Assembly: GCF_005048155.1 (NCBI RefSeq)
Contig: NZ_SUMB01000002.1
Location: 1 to 64,000 of the forward strand
From: Streptomyces piniterrae
Lineage (GTDB): Bacteria; Actinomycetota; Actinomycetes; Streptomycetales; Streptomycetaceae
Length of the DNA: 64,000 bases
Reading direction: 5' to 3'
Shown: positions 42,114 through 49,585 of the stretch, piece by piece
Numbering within the stretch: position 1 is the first letter of the stretch
Layout: each line of letters starts with the position of its first letter
The notes under the pieces: generated by a model
What the model was told of the DNA's origin: nothing
What the model saw: the letters and a program-made list of their open reading frames with translations, nothing else
Database searches by the model: none
Program-made: the position numbers and the translations under genes

Positions 42114-42776
42114 GTGTTCCGTCCCCGCGCCCTGTCCCGCCGCCACTGGTTCGGCCCGGCCGCTGCGACGCTGGCCGCCTTCGCCCTGTCGACGACGACA
42201 CTGACCACCCCGGCCTACGCCACCCCGCCCAACATCCCCGGCAAGACAACCGCCCAGTCCGAACTCAACGCGCTGACGGTGGCCACCGAAGGCAGCATGA
42301 CCGGCTACTCACGCGACCTGTTCCCGCACTGGATCACCATCTCCGGCACCTGCAACACACGGGAAGAAGTACTCAAACGCGATGGGACGAACGTAGTGGT
42401 CGGCAGCGACTGCTACCCCGACTCCGGCAGCTGGTACAGCCCGTATGACGGCATCACCGAACACGCGGCATCCGACATCGACATCGACCACGTGGTGCCC
42501 CTCGCCGAAGCCTGGCGCTCCGGCGCCAGCTCGTGGACGACCAGCAAGCGCGAGGACTTCGCCAACGACCTCACTTACCCCCAACTGATCGCGGTCACCG
42601 ACAACGTCAACCAGTCCAAGAGCGACCAGGACCCGACCACTTGGACGCCACCGCTGTCCTCCTACCACTGCACCTACTCCAAGATGTGGATACGGTCCAA
42701 GTACCACTGGGGCCTGACCCTCCAGTCCGGCGAGAAGACAGCGCTGCAGAGCATGCTCAACACCTGCTCGTCATGA
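42114..42776 (+). CDS. Secreted HNH endonuclease
   Basis: A GTG at 42114 follows AAGGAGG and gives 220 residues. The Sec/Tat-like signal ends near ATPAYA-type sequence (LSTTTLTTPAYA, cut at about residue 37; an RRHWFG motif precedes it). The mature enzyme has four or more cysteines (CNTREEVL, DCYPDSG, YHCTYSK, NTCSS) and the HNH core SDIDIDHVVPLAEAWRSGAS, then NQSKSDQDPTTW, the usual layout of the secreted DUF1524-type nucleases of Streptomyces. It degrades extracellular DNA by family knowledge. It is convergent with the response-regulator gene 72 bases away. Confidence 0.9.
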   Translation: MFRPRALSRRHWFGPAAATLAAFALSTTTLTTPAYATPPNIPGKTTAQSELNALTVATEGSMTGYSRDLFPHWITISGTCNTREEVLKRDGTNVVVGSDCYPDSGSWYSPYDGITEHAASDIDIDHVVPLAEAWRSGASSWTTSKREDFANDLTYPQLIAVTDNVNQSKSDQDPTTWTPPLSSYHCTYSKMWIRSKYHWGLTLQSGEKTALQSMLNTCSS

Positions 42777-42848
42777 CCGAACCGCCGGGGGTGGTGGCCG
42801 ACCGGCCCGGGGAATTCCCCGTAACCCTGGGACCATCGCCGGCGGAAG

Positions 42849-43523
42849 TCAGGGACTGTCGGGTCGGGCCAGCCCCGTCTGGTACGCGATGACCACGAGC
42901 TGGGCCCGGTCCCGGGCGCCCAGCTTGGTCATCGCGCGGTTGGCATGGGTCTTGGCGGTGACCGGCGTGACGAAGAGGCGTTCGGCGATCTCGTCGTTGG
43001 ACAGGCCGGCTGCGACCAGGGTGACCACCTCGCGCTCCCGCGGAGTGAGGGGGGCAACCGGTTGTGGTGGTGCGGCCCGGCAGGGCGGTTCGGGCTGGGC
43101 CAGGAACCGGGCGATCAGGGCTTTGGTCGCTGTGGGTGAGAGCAGGGAGTCGCCGGCGGCGACCACACGGATGGCTTCGAGGAGTTCGTCGGGGTTGATG
43201 CCCTTGCCGAGAAAGCCGCTGGCCCCCGCGCGTAGCGCCTCCGCGACGTACTCCTCGTTCTCGAAGGTGGTCAGCACCAGGACCTTCACACCCGCGAGAT
43301 CCTCGTCCTCGCTGATCAGCCTGGTCGCGGCGAGGCCGTCGAGGTCGGGCATCCGGATGTCCATCAGCACCAGGTCGGCACGGTGGCTACGGGCCAGTGC
43401 GATGGCTTCGCGTCCCGTCGCGGCCTCCGCGACGACCTCCATGTCGGGCACGGAGTCGATGAGCATCCGGAAGGTGCCGCGCAGCAGCGCCTGGTCGTCG
43501 GCGAGCAGCACACGAATGGTCAT
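42849..43523 (-). CDS. NarL/LuxR-type response regulator
   Basis: The 224-residue product has a receiver domain (RVLLADDQALLRGTFRMLI with the acidic pair, phosphoacceptor Asp in LVLMDIRMPDLDG, switch Thr and Lys in LTTFENEEY and GFLGKG). A LuxR helix-turn-helix follows (LTPREREVVTLVAAGLSNDEIAERLFVTPVTAKTHANRAMTKLG). It lies two bases downstream of its cognate sensor kinase and ends a five-gene operon with a cytochrome P450 and ferredoxin. It probably controls that operon or a linked redox pathway. Confidence 0.95.
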   Translation of the reverse strand: MTIRVLLADDQALLRGTFRMLIDSVPDMEVVAEAATGREAIALARSHRADLVLMDIRMPDLDGLAATRLISEDEDLAGVKVLVLTTFENEEYVAEALRAGASGFLGKGINPDELLEAIRVVAAGDSLLSPTATKALIARFLAQPEPPCRAAPPQPVAPLTPREREVVTLVAAGLSNDEIAERLFVTPVTAKTHANRAMTKLGARDRAQLVVIAYQTGLARPDSP

Positions 43524-43525
43524 GG

Positions 43526-44764
43526 TCAGCCCTTTCGGCCGGCGCGCAGCGGCAGTTCGGCGTCGATGCGGAAGCCCCCACCGGGGCGCGGTCCGGCGGC
43601 GAGGGTGCCGCCGGCGGCCTTGGCCCGCTCCCGCATCCCGATCACGCCGTGGCCGTTGTGGATGACGGTGGCATGGGTTGGTCCGTCGATGCTTACGTTT
43701 GCGGCGGTGCTGCGGCCGTCGTCCTCGACGGCTATCCGCAGGACATCGGTACGGAAGTCCAGGCGGACCCGAGCCGACGCCGGCCCGGCATGCTTGCGCG
43801 TATTGGTCAGCGCCTCCTGGATGATCCGAAAGGCCGTCAGATCGCTGATCGGTGACAGCTCGCGCGGATTCCCGGTGCGTGCCAGCGTGACGTCGAGACC
43901 GGAGTGCCGGAAGGAGTCCAGCAGACCGTCGAGACCGGCCAGTCCGGGCTCGGGTTCGCGGGGCGCAACCGGGTCTTCGCCATGCCGGAGCAGTCCTACG
44001 GTGGCACGTAGATCGTCCAGCGCCGCCCGGCTGGTGTCCCGAATGCGTTCGAGTGCCTGGTAGGCGTGCTCGGGGTCGGTGCGCATGAGGTGATGGGCGA
44101 CGCCCGCCTGGGCGTTGACCAGGGTGATGTGGTGGGCCACGACATCGTGCAGCTCCCGGGCGATCCGGATGCGTTCCGCGGTGACCCGGCGGCAGGCTTC
44201 GTCCTCCTTGGTGCGCTCGGCCCGTTCGGCTCGCTCCACGGCGGCGGCGAGCACTTCGCGGCGGCTGCGGACGGCGTCGCCCACGGCCACCGCCAGCAGC
44301 GTCCAGGCGATCAGAGCGATGGCCTGCGGGAGCTTCTCCACGTCAGGGCGGAGAACCAACGACGCGGTGATGAAGGCGACGGCTGCGCACACGCCGACGC
44401 GCCAGGCACGACGTCGGTCGGTGCGGATCGCCAACGTACAGAGCGCGACGGCCGTGGCGGCGGGCATCGGCCGGGGGAGTGGGAACAGGGCGAACTGGAC
44501 CAGGTGGAGGGCCGCCGTCATGACGACAGCGGTCAGCGGCAGGCGGCTGCGGGCGATCAGCGGCACACAGGAGATGGCGAGGGCGATGACGGACCACGGG
44601 ACCGGAGTGTGCTCGGCATAGGCGAAGACGACGGCCAGTGGGGTGGCCAGCACGAAGCAGGTCACCGCAACGACCAGATCGCCGAGGGGCTGCCGGGCCG
44701 CCCGCTGCCACTCCATGAGCCGGTTGACCATCTGCACTCCCACACCGTACGCAGCCGCGGTCAT
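43526..44764 (-). CDS. NarL-family sensor histidine kinase (HisKA_3)
   Basis: The 412-residue product has five or six N-terminal membrane helices in place of a large extracellular domain, then a coiled-coil and HisKA_3 box IRIARELHDVVAHHITLVNAQAGVAHHL. The ATPase domain has IIQEALTNTRKHAGPASARV, the G1 box EDDGRS and GHGVIGMRERAKAAGG. The ATG at 44764 lies 33 bases after the ferredoxin stop. This is the kinase of the response regulator encoded next. The short loops suggest it senses membrane state or a lipophilic ligand. Confidence 0.93.
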   Translation of the reverse strand: MTAAAYGVGVQMVNRLMEWQRAARQPLGDLVVAVTCFVLATPLAVVFAYAEHTPVPWSVIALAISCVPLIARSRLPLTAVVMTAALHLVQFALFPLPRPMPAATAVALCTLAIRTDRRRAWRVGVCAAVAFITASLVLRPDVEKLPQAIALIAWTLLAVAVGDAVRSRREVLAAAVERAERAERTKEDEACRRVTAERIRIARELHDVVAHHITLVNAQAGVAHHLMRTDPEHAYQALERIRDTSRAALDDLRATVGLLRHGEDPVAPREPEPGLAGLDGLLDSFRHSGLDVTLARTGNPRELSPISDLTAFRIIQEALTNTRKHAGPASARVRLDFRTDVLRIAVEDDGRSTAANVSIDGPTHATVIHNGHGVIGMRERAKAAGGTLAAGPRPGGGFRIDAELPLRAGRKG

Positions 44765-44796
44765 GGGTGGCTCCCTGATGTGACCCAAGACGGGCA

Positions 44797-44994
44797 CTAC
44801 TCCGCCACCACCTCGATCGCCAGCGCGGGGCAGCGGGCGGCGGCCTCCTCGACCTGGGACTGTGACTCCTGCGGGGGAAGGGCGTCGAGCAGTACGACGA
44901 CGCCGTCCTCGTCCCGCTGGTCGAAGACGTCGGCGGCGGCCAGCACGCACTGGCCCGCCCCCACGCACCTGTCCTGATCAATGACGATCTTCAT
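44797..44994 (-). CDS. [3Fe-4S] ferredoxin
   Basis: The 65-residue product begins MKIVIDQDRCVGAGQCVLAAADVFDQ. The cysteine spacing C-x5-C (Cys10, Cys16) and a distant Cys-Pro near residue 55 give three ligands, as in the [3Fe-4S] ferredoxins that feed actinomycete P450s. It lies 53 bases downstream of the cytochrome P450 gene on the same strand and would pass electrons from a ferredoxin reductase, not encoded here, to that P450. Confidence 0.95.
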   Translation of the reverse strand: MKIVIDQDRCVGAGQCVLAAADVFDQRDEDGVVVLLDALPPQESQSQVEEAAARCPALAIEVVAE

Positions 44995-45047
44995 CGAGCT
45001 TCTCCGAGTGAGGTCTAGGCGATGGGTGAGTGAAGTGATATGTGGAC

Positions 45048-46289
45048 CTACCAGGTCACCGGCAGCTCGCGGACGCCGTAGACGAGCATGTTGTCGCGCA
45101 TCGGCACCTGCTCCACCGGCACTGCCAGCCGCAGTGTCGGGAACCGGTCCAGCAGCGCGGACAGGGCGGCCTTCATCTCCACCCGGGCCAACTGCTGCCC
45201 GAGGCACTGGTGGATACCGTGGCCGAAGGCCAGATGCGGGCCGTACGGCCGGTGGACGTCCAACTGCTCCGGGTCGCCGGTGAAGTGTGCCGCATCCCGG
45301 TTCCCGGCGGTGAGGGAGGCGACCACGGTGCTGCCTGCCTTGATCTTGTGGCCGTTCAGGTCGACGTCCTCCAGCGCGGTGCGACGCAGGCCGAACTGAA
45401 CGATCGTCAGGTAGCGCAGCAGTTGCTCCACCGCGCCGCCCATCAGTGCCGGATCGGCGCGCAGCGCCGCCAGCTGATCCGGGTTGCGCAGCAGGCACAT
45501 GGTGCCCAGAGCGATCATGTTCGCGGTCGTCTCATGCCCGGCGAGCAGCAACAACGCGCCCACACCGGCCAGTTCGTCGTCGGTCAGCTCGCCGGTCCGC
45601 ACCAGGTCGCTGAGGATGTCGTCGGTGGGGTTGGCACGCTTGGCGATCGCCAGTCGACGGATGTACCCGTGCAGCGCTTGCTGTGCTGCCTGGGCCTCCT
45701 CGAAACTCGCGTCGAGCCGGAGGAGTGTGGCCGAGTTCCACTGGAACTCCTCACGGTCGGCGTACGGCACACCGAGCAGTTCACAGATCACCAGCGAGGG
45801 AACGGGCAGGGCGAAGGCCTGGACGAGGTCGACCGGGCCCTCGGCTTCGGCCATCGCGTCCAGCTGCTCGGTGACGATCTGCTCCACCGCGGGGGTCAAC
45901 TGCTTCATACGGCGCACGGTGAACTGTCCGGTGAGCAGCCGCCGGAAGCGGGTGTGCTCCGGCGGGTCCATGACGATGAACGACCCGGGAGGGGGCGGCG
46001 GTGCCGGTGCGTCGTCCGCCGTGGGGTCGCCGGTCCGCGCGAAACGGCGCTTCGCGCTGAACCGCGGGTCGGTGAGGATCTTCCGCACGTCTTCGTACCG
46101 GGTGACCAGCCAGCCGGCCGTACCTTCCGGAAGGGTCACCGGTGTGATCGGCTCCTGCTCGCGCAGCGTCCGGTACTCCTCCGGCGGGTCGAAGGGGCAG
46201 GTCCGCACCATGGGCTGCGTCCTGGTGGGTTGTGTCCCGGTGGGTTGTGTCGCTGTGGGCTGCGTCCCGGTGGGTTGGGTCGATGTCAC
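45048..46289 (-). CDS. Cytochrome P450 (CYP105-like)
   Basis: The 413-residue product is a soluble bacterial P450. It has the I-helix AGHETTAN (residues 250-257), ExxR in EQLLRYLT, and the heme loop FGHGIHQCLGQQLARVE with Cys362. FIVMDPPEHTRFRRLLTGQFT near the N-terminus is characteristic of CYP105 and relatives, which oxidise diverse drugs and secondary metabolites. The first 26 residues are four or five TQPT(G/A/R) repeats and look like a slippage extension before the conserved start at CPFDPP. Its GTG overlaps the stop of the upstream membrane-protein gene (GTGA). The substrate is unknown. Confidence 0.95.
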   Translation of the reverse strand: MTSTQPTGTQPTATQPTGTQPTRTQPMVRTCPFDPPEEYRTLREQEPITPVTLPEGTAGWLVTRYEDVRKILTDPRFSAKRRFARTGDPTADDAPAPPPPPGSFIVMDPPEHTRFRRLLTGQFTVRRMKQLTPAVEQIVTEQLDAMAEAEGPVDLVQAFALPVPSLVICELLGVPYADREEFQWNSATLLRLDASFEEAQAAQQALHGYIRRLAIAKRANPTDDILSDLVRTGELTDDELAGVGALLLLAGHETTANMIALGTMCLLRNPDQLAALRADPALMGGAVEQLLRYLTIVQFGLRRTALEDVDLNGHKIKAGSTVVASLTAGNRDAAHFTGDPEQLDVHRPYGPHLAFGHGIHQCLGQQLARVEMKAALSALLDRFPTLRLAVPVEQVPMRDNMLVYGVRELPVTW

Positions 46290-47125
46290 GGGAGGATCCT
46301 TTCCAGGCTTGGGGATGTCTCGGTGCTCATGCGGTCGTTCACGCAGTCGTTCGTGAGGTCGTTCAGGTGGTCTTCGATGTGGCCGTTGGTGCGGTGGTTG
46401 TCGGTGCCGCAGTGGTGCTCAGCGACGGCACGCCGGTAGACGCGCCAGCCGAGCAGCACATCGAGTGCGAGGACGAGCGGCGCGATGCTGTCGACGAAGC
46501 CCAGCCCGACGGCCTGGCCGGACAGGAACAGCGGCAGTTGGATCGCCAGCATCACCAGGCTCCCGGTGAGGATGACCAGGGTGCCCTTGGCGTACGCCCG
46601 GCGCCGCACCCTGCACCGGCGCCAACCGGTGCCCTCCTTCGTGATCAGCCCGATCACCACGCCCATCAGCGGTCGGCCGAGCAACAGCATCACGGCGTTC
46701 GCCGTGGCCGTCACGCAGTGGACCATCAAGGTCGGCAGGAAGAAGTTGGTGGCGTCCCCGGTCTGTGCGGCCAGAAGACTCTGGACACACACAAGGCCGA
46801 GAACCGCGAGTGCGCGCCACACCGGTTCCCTGCGCACGATCCGGTAGACGCTGACCCCGGCCCCGGCCGCGAAGGCCAGCACCAGCGCGACGGCAAGGTG
46901 GTGGGTAAGGCCGAAGCTCACGGTGAATCCGAAGACGGGCGCGACATCGACTACCGCCGCACGCAGTCGGTCGCGTGCGGCGGCCCGTACAGTGTCCGCA
47001 CCGTCTTCCACATGATGTGCTTCGGGGGCCACGGCTGCTTCGGGGTCCACGGCTGCTCCAGGCTGCTCGACAGGCAGTGCGCGTTTCGCCGCCTGCGGCA
47101 CTGTCCCGCTCGCGACAACGTCCAC
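46286..47125 (-). CDS. Polytopic membrane protein, DUF3159-like
   Basis: The product, about 279 residues from a GTG near 47125 (start uncertain; an upstream ATG at 47332 would overlap the divergent gene), has five or six membrane helices. Blocks recognisable from the DUF3159 family are VVDVAPVFGFTVSFGL, VYRIVRREPVWRALAVLGLV, AAQTGDATNFFLPTLM and a closing GWRVYRRAV. The C-terminal tail is polar, rich in His and Asn. Function of the family is unknown. It is coupled to the P450 gene, making it the first gene of the P450-ferredoxin-kinase-regulator operon. Confidence 0.6.
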   Translation of the reverse strand: MDVVASGTVPQAAKRALPVEQPGAAVDPEAAVAPEAHHVEDGADTVRAAARDRLRAAVVDVAPVFGFTVSFGLTHHLAVALVLAFAAGAGVSVYRIVRREPVWRALAVLGLVCVQSLLAAQTGDATNFFLPTLMVHCVTATANAVMLLLGRPLMGVVIGLITKEGTGWRRCRVRRRAYAKGTLVILTGSLVMLAIQLPLFLSGQAVGLGFVDSIAPLVLALDVLLGWRVYRRAVAEHHCGTDNHRTNGHIEDHLNDLTNDCVNDRMSTETSPSLERILP

Positions 47126-47286
47126 CGTGCCGTCCCGCCCCCGAGGCTGTCGTCGCCCGTCCGCAGACTCTTGGCCTGCCGCAAACGCAGTACGAGGCCG
47201 GCAGCGCGTACCACGAACGCAGACGACGACCGCAGACGACGAGCGCGGACATCGAACGCTCACCACCGGCCTCCGCTGACACACTG

Positions 47287-48072
47287 ATGGGCATGGCGCT
47301 CTTGGACGGACACCCGGCAGACCCCGACGCACTGCGTACGCTCGCGCTCACCAACTACGGTCACTTCACCTCGATGCGCGTCGACGACCAGCACGTTCGC
47401 GGTCTGACCCGGCATCTGGAACGACTCGTGAGCGACTGCCGCACGGTTTTCGGCGCCGATCTCGACCCCGACCAGGTACGCCGTTACGTACGCGAGGCCG
47501 TTGGCGACAAGCCCGGGGCATTCGTCGTACGGGTCACCATCCTCGATCCCGGCCTGGACATCGGGAATCCAGCCGCCGCCAACGACCCCCATGTGCTGGT
47601 GACCCACCGTCCAGCGGGAGCGTTGCCCCTGCCTCCGCTGCGTGTGAAGACCATCCGCTACCAGCGGGATGTGGCGCAGGTGAAGCACACCGGCCTGTTC
47701 GGTGTCCTTCACCACCGGCGTGCCGCGCAGCTGGCCGGCTTCGACGACGCCCTGTTCGTCGACCCCGACGGACGTGTATCCGAAGGCGGCACCTGGAACG
47801 TCGGCTTCATCGACGCGAACGGCCATGTGGTGTGGCCCGAGGCCGACGTACTGCCCGGCGTCACCATGGCCCTGCTTCAGGACCTCCATGCCCACACCGT
47901 CGCACCGGTCGCGATCGACGAACTCCCGTACATGCAGGCCGCGTTCGCCACCAACACCACCATCGGCGTGCGGGCGATCAGCGCCGTCGACGACAACGAG
48001 CTGACCGCCGAACACCCCGTAATCGTCGAGTTGCGCGAATCCTTCCTCACCCTGCGCGGCGAGCAGCTCTAG
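47287..48072 (+). CDS. Aminotransferase class IV family protein
   Basis: The 261-residue product has the fold-type IV PLP layout: a small N-terminal domain (TNYGHFTSMRVDDQHVRGLTRHLERL with the RHLxRL arginine), KTIRYQRDVAQVKHTG containing the PLP lysine region, DALFVDPDGRVSEGGTWNVGFID, and DVLPGVTMALL. It resembles 4-amino-4-deoxychorismate lyase and branched-chain aminotransferases of the same fold. The conserved SEG/GTWN block agrees with the family. Which reaction it performs cannot be told. It is divergent from the P450 operon. Confidence 0.85.
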   Translation: MGMALLDGHPADPDALRTLALTNYGHFTSMRVDDQHVRGLTRHLERLVSDCRTVFGADLDPDQVRRYVREAVGDKPGAFVVRVTILDPGLDIGNPAAANDPHVLVTHRPAGALPLPPLRVKTIRYQRDVAQVKHTGLFGVLHHRRAAQLAGFDDALFVDPDGRVSEGGTWNVGFIDANGHVVWPEADVLPGVTMALLQDLHAHTVAPVAIDELPYMQAAFATNTTIGVRAISAVDDNELTAEHPVIVELRESFLTLRGEQL

Positions 48073-48282
48073 ATCTGGGGCGCGTGACTGTGCGTGCAGC
48101 GCGTTACTGTGCGTGCGGGGCACGACTATGCGTGCGGTGCGAGACAGCGGCCTCCCGGCCCGTCGGGCGTCCCTTGGGGTGCTCTGACCAGGCAAAAGTC
48201 GCCGAATGGCGGAACACCCATCCCGCTCCTAGCCTGAAACGCGGGGGATCACGGTAGCTCGAACGCGGTAAGGAGATGAACC

Positions 48283-48531
48283 ATGTCGGAAACTCTGAGG
48301 CTGTTCAGCGACCCCGGAATGTCGGGCAAGGAAAACGACGTGCAAGCCACTACGGGCGACCACAAACTCCAGCCCGGATTCACAGCGCGGAGCGCGAGCA
48401 ACGACAGTCACTTTTTCGCCGAGCTCTACAGCGACCGTGACCCCAGCGCCCCTGTGGCAGAGATCCCGCCGCACGACACCAGTCCGATGCTCGACGATGT
48501 CCCCATCGACTCGGTGAGGTTCATCGGCTAG
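48283..48531 (+). CDS. Unrecognised 82-residue small protein upstream of lanthipeptide locus
   Basis: The ATG at 48283 lies 7 bases after AAGGAGA. The 82-residue product has no cysteine, no membrane helix and no signal: MSETLRLFSDPGMSGKEND at the start, a middle SHFFAELYSDRDPSAP, and a C-terminal block LDDVPIDSVRFIG that looks like a conserved motif. A perfect 13-bp hairpin follows its stop by 17 bases, so it is probably a separate small transcript. Position next to lanA invites a link (second precursor, regulator or immunity factor), but the lack of cysteine excludes a lanthipeptide core. Function unknown. Confidence 0.65.
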   Translation: MSETLRLFSDPGMSGKENDVQATTGDHKLQPGFTARSASNDSHFFAELYSDRDPSAPVAEIPPHDTSPMLDDVPIDSVRFIG

Positions 48532-48547
48532 TACCGCAAAGCGAGCT

Positions 48548-48582
48548 TGAGGTGACGAGCGGACAGTCGGCTCGTCACCTCA
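48548..48582. terminator. Terminator of the 82-residue gene
   Basis: Arms 48548-48560 and 48570-48582 are exact complements (13 bp) around a 9-base loop. Confidence 0.85.
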
Positions 48583-49113
48583 GGCACGGTGAGTAGCCGG
48601 AGACGACCTGATCCGGGCGCCCTGGCCCGGGGCGGTGGCCTACCCGCCCGGTGATTTCGCGGCTCTGCCGCTGTGGCACACGTTTGACCAGGTCAGGGCG
48701 TCGACGGCCGTGCCGTTTGACATGGCGCGGACGCAAGAGTAAGGCTTGACTTATAAGACTCTGGGCAGCTGCCCGAGCATCACACGGCGGGCAGATGTCC
48801 TTACATCCTGTGTACGGGATCAAAGGGCCGGTGCACCTTCCCCGCGGCGTCCGCGTTCGACGCTGACTCGTCGGCGGGTGGTGCATACATTGCCGATTCC
48901 GCAAGAAGCGCTGATACAACGTCGGGGTTTTTGGTGATGCGCTATCAGGTCGTGTTCGTGGCTTCCTGGGCTACCAAATGTCCTGCGGTGATGATGGTTT
49001 GCGCTTCGAACCACAACCCGGAGCCCCACCGCGTGGGGTGCGGCTGATGGGTGCCCGAACGGCGGTGAACCCCGGTCGACAAGAGAAGTCGAGGACGACA
49101 AGGGGGTCGTCTC
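48583..49113. other. Upstream region of the lanthipeptide operon
   Basis: About 530 bases without a supported gene. GC is lower from about 48900 to 49020, where the operon promoter is likely. AAGGGGG at 49099-49105 is the ribosome site of lanA. Confidence 0.45.
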
Positions 49114-49347
49114 ATGAGTCTCCGCAAGATCGTCCGGGTCTGGGAGGACCCGGAGTACCGCAACAGCCTGAGCGCCGCAGAGCTGGCCGAACTGCCGGAG
49201 AACCCGGCGGGCAGCATTGAGCTCACCGACGCCGAGCTGGGCCAGGTTATGGGTGGCGACCAGAGTGGGAAGAGCCACGGCTGTAACACCAAGACCTGTG
49301 TCTCGACCCGCGGTAACTCCGCAACGCCCCGCCCCTGCAACTGCTGA
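49114..49347 (+). CDS. lanA: Class II lanthipeptide precursor (mersacidin-type leader)
   Basis: The 77-residue product has a leader of 48 residues. It begins MSLRKIVRVWEDPEYRNSL, continues with ELPENPAGSIELTDAEL and ends QVMGG. The (W)xDPEYR..L, NPAG and acidic ELTDAEL marks plus the Gly-Gly end are those of mersacidin/lichenicidin-family leaders processed by C39 peptidases. The 29-residue core has cysteines at 57, 62, 75 and 77 and eight Ser/Thr (51, 54, 59, 61, 64, 65, 69, 71) as ring partners, ending PRPCNC. The lipid-II motif CTLTxEC is absent. Up to four (methyl)lanthionine rings are possible. It is followed by lanM and lanT. Confidence 0.93.
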   Translation: MSLRKIVRVWEDPEYRNSLSAAELAELPENPAGSIELTDAELGQVMGGDQSGKSHGCNTKTCVSTRGNSATPRPCNC

Positions 49348-49500
49348 CTGCGGGATGTGTGGGCATACGCACACGACCCGTAGTGCACAGGAACACGTGG
49401 GCTGATGTGCAGAGCGGGCCCGGCCGCAGCTCCGCAGCTGAGCATGTATGCCGACAGGGCGCGAAGCCCTGATGCTGGCGGTCAGGGCCAAATGAACGTG

Positions 49501-49535
49501 GCGGGGGCTGTTGGACGCTGTCCAGCAGCCCCCGC
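49501..49535. terminator. Hairpin between lanA and lanM
   Basis: Arms 49501-49515 and 49521-49535 pair over 15 bases (one G-U) around a 5-base loop, 51 bases before the lanM start. Such a partial terminator would let lanA be made in excess over the enzymes. Confidence 0.75.
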
Positions 49536-49585
49536 TGGCGTGCCGGGCTGAGCAGAGGGTGAACGTGGAGGGGAGCGGCTGGGTT

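Noticed and set aside
45042..46439. 465-codon plus-strand frame opposite the P450
   Set aside because: Shadow caused by high GC3; the heme-binding loop is on the minus strand.
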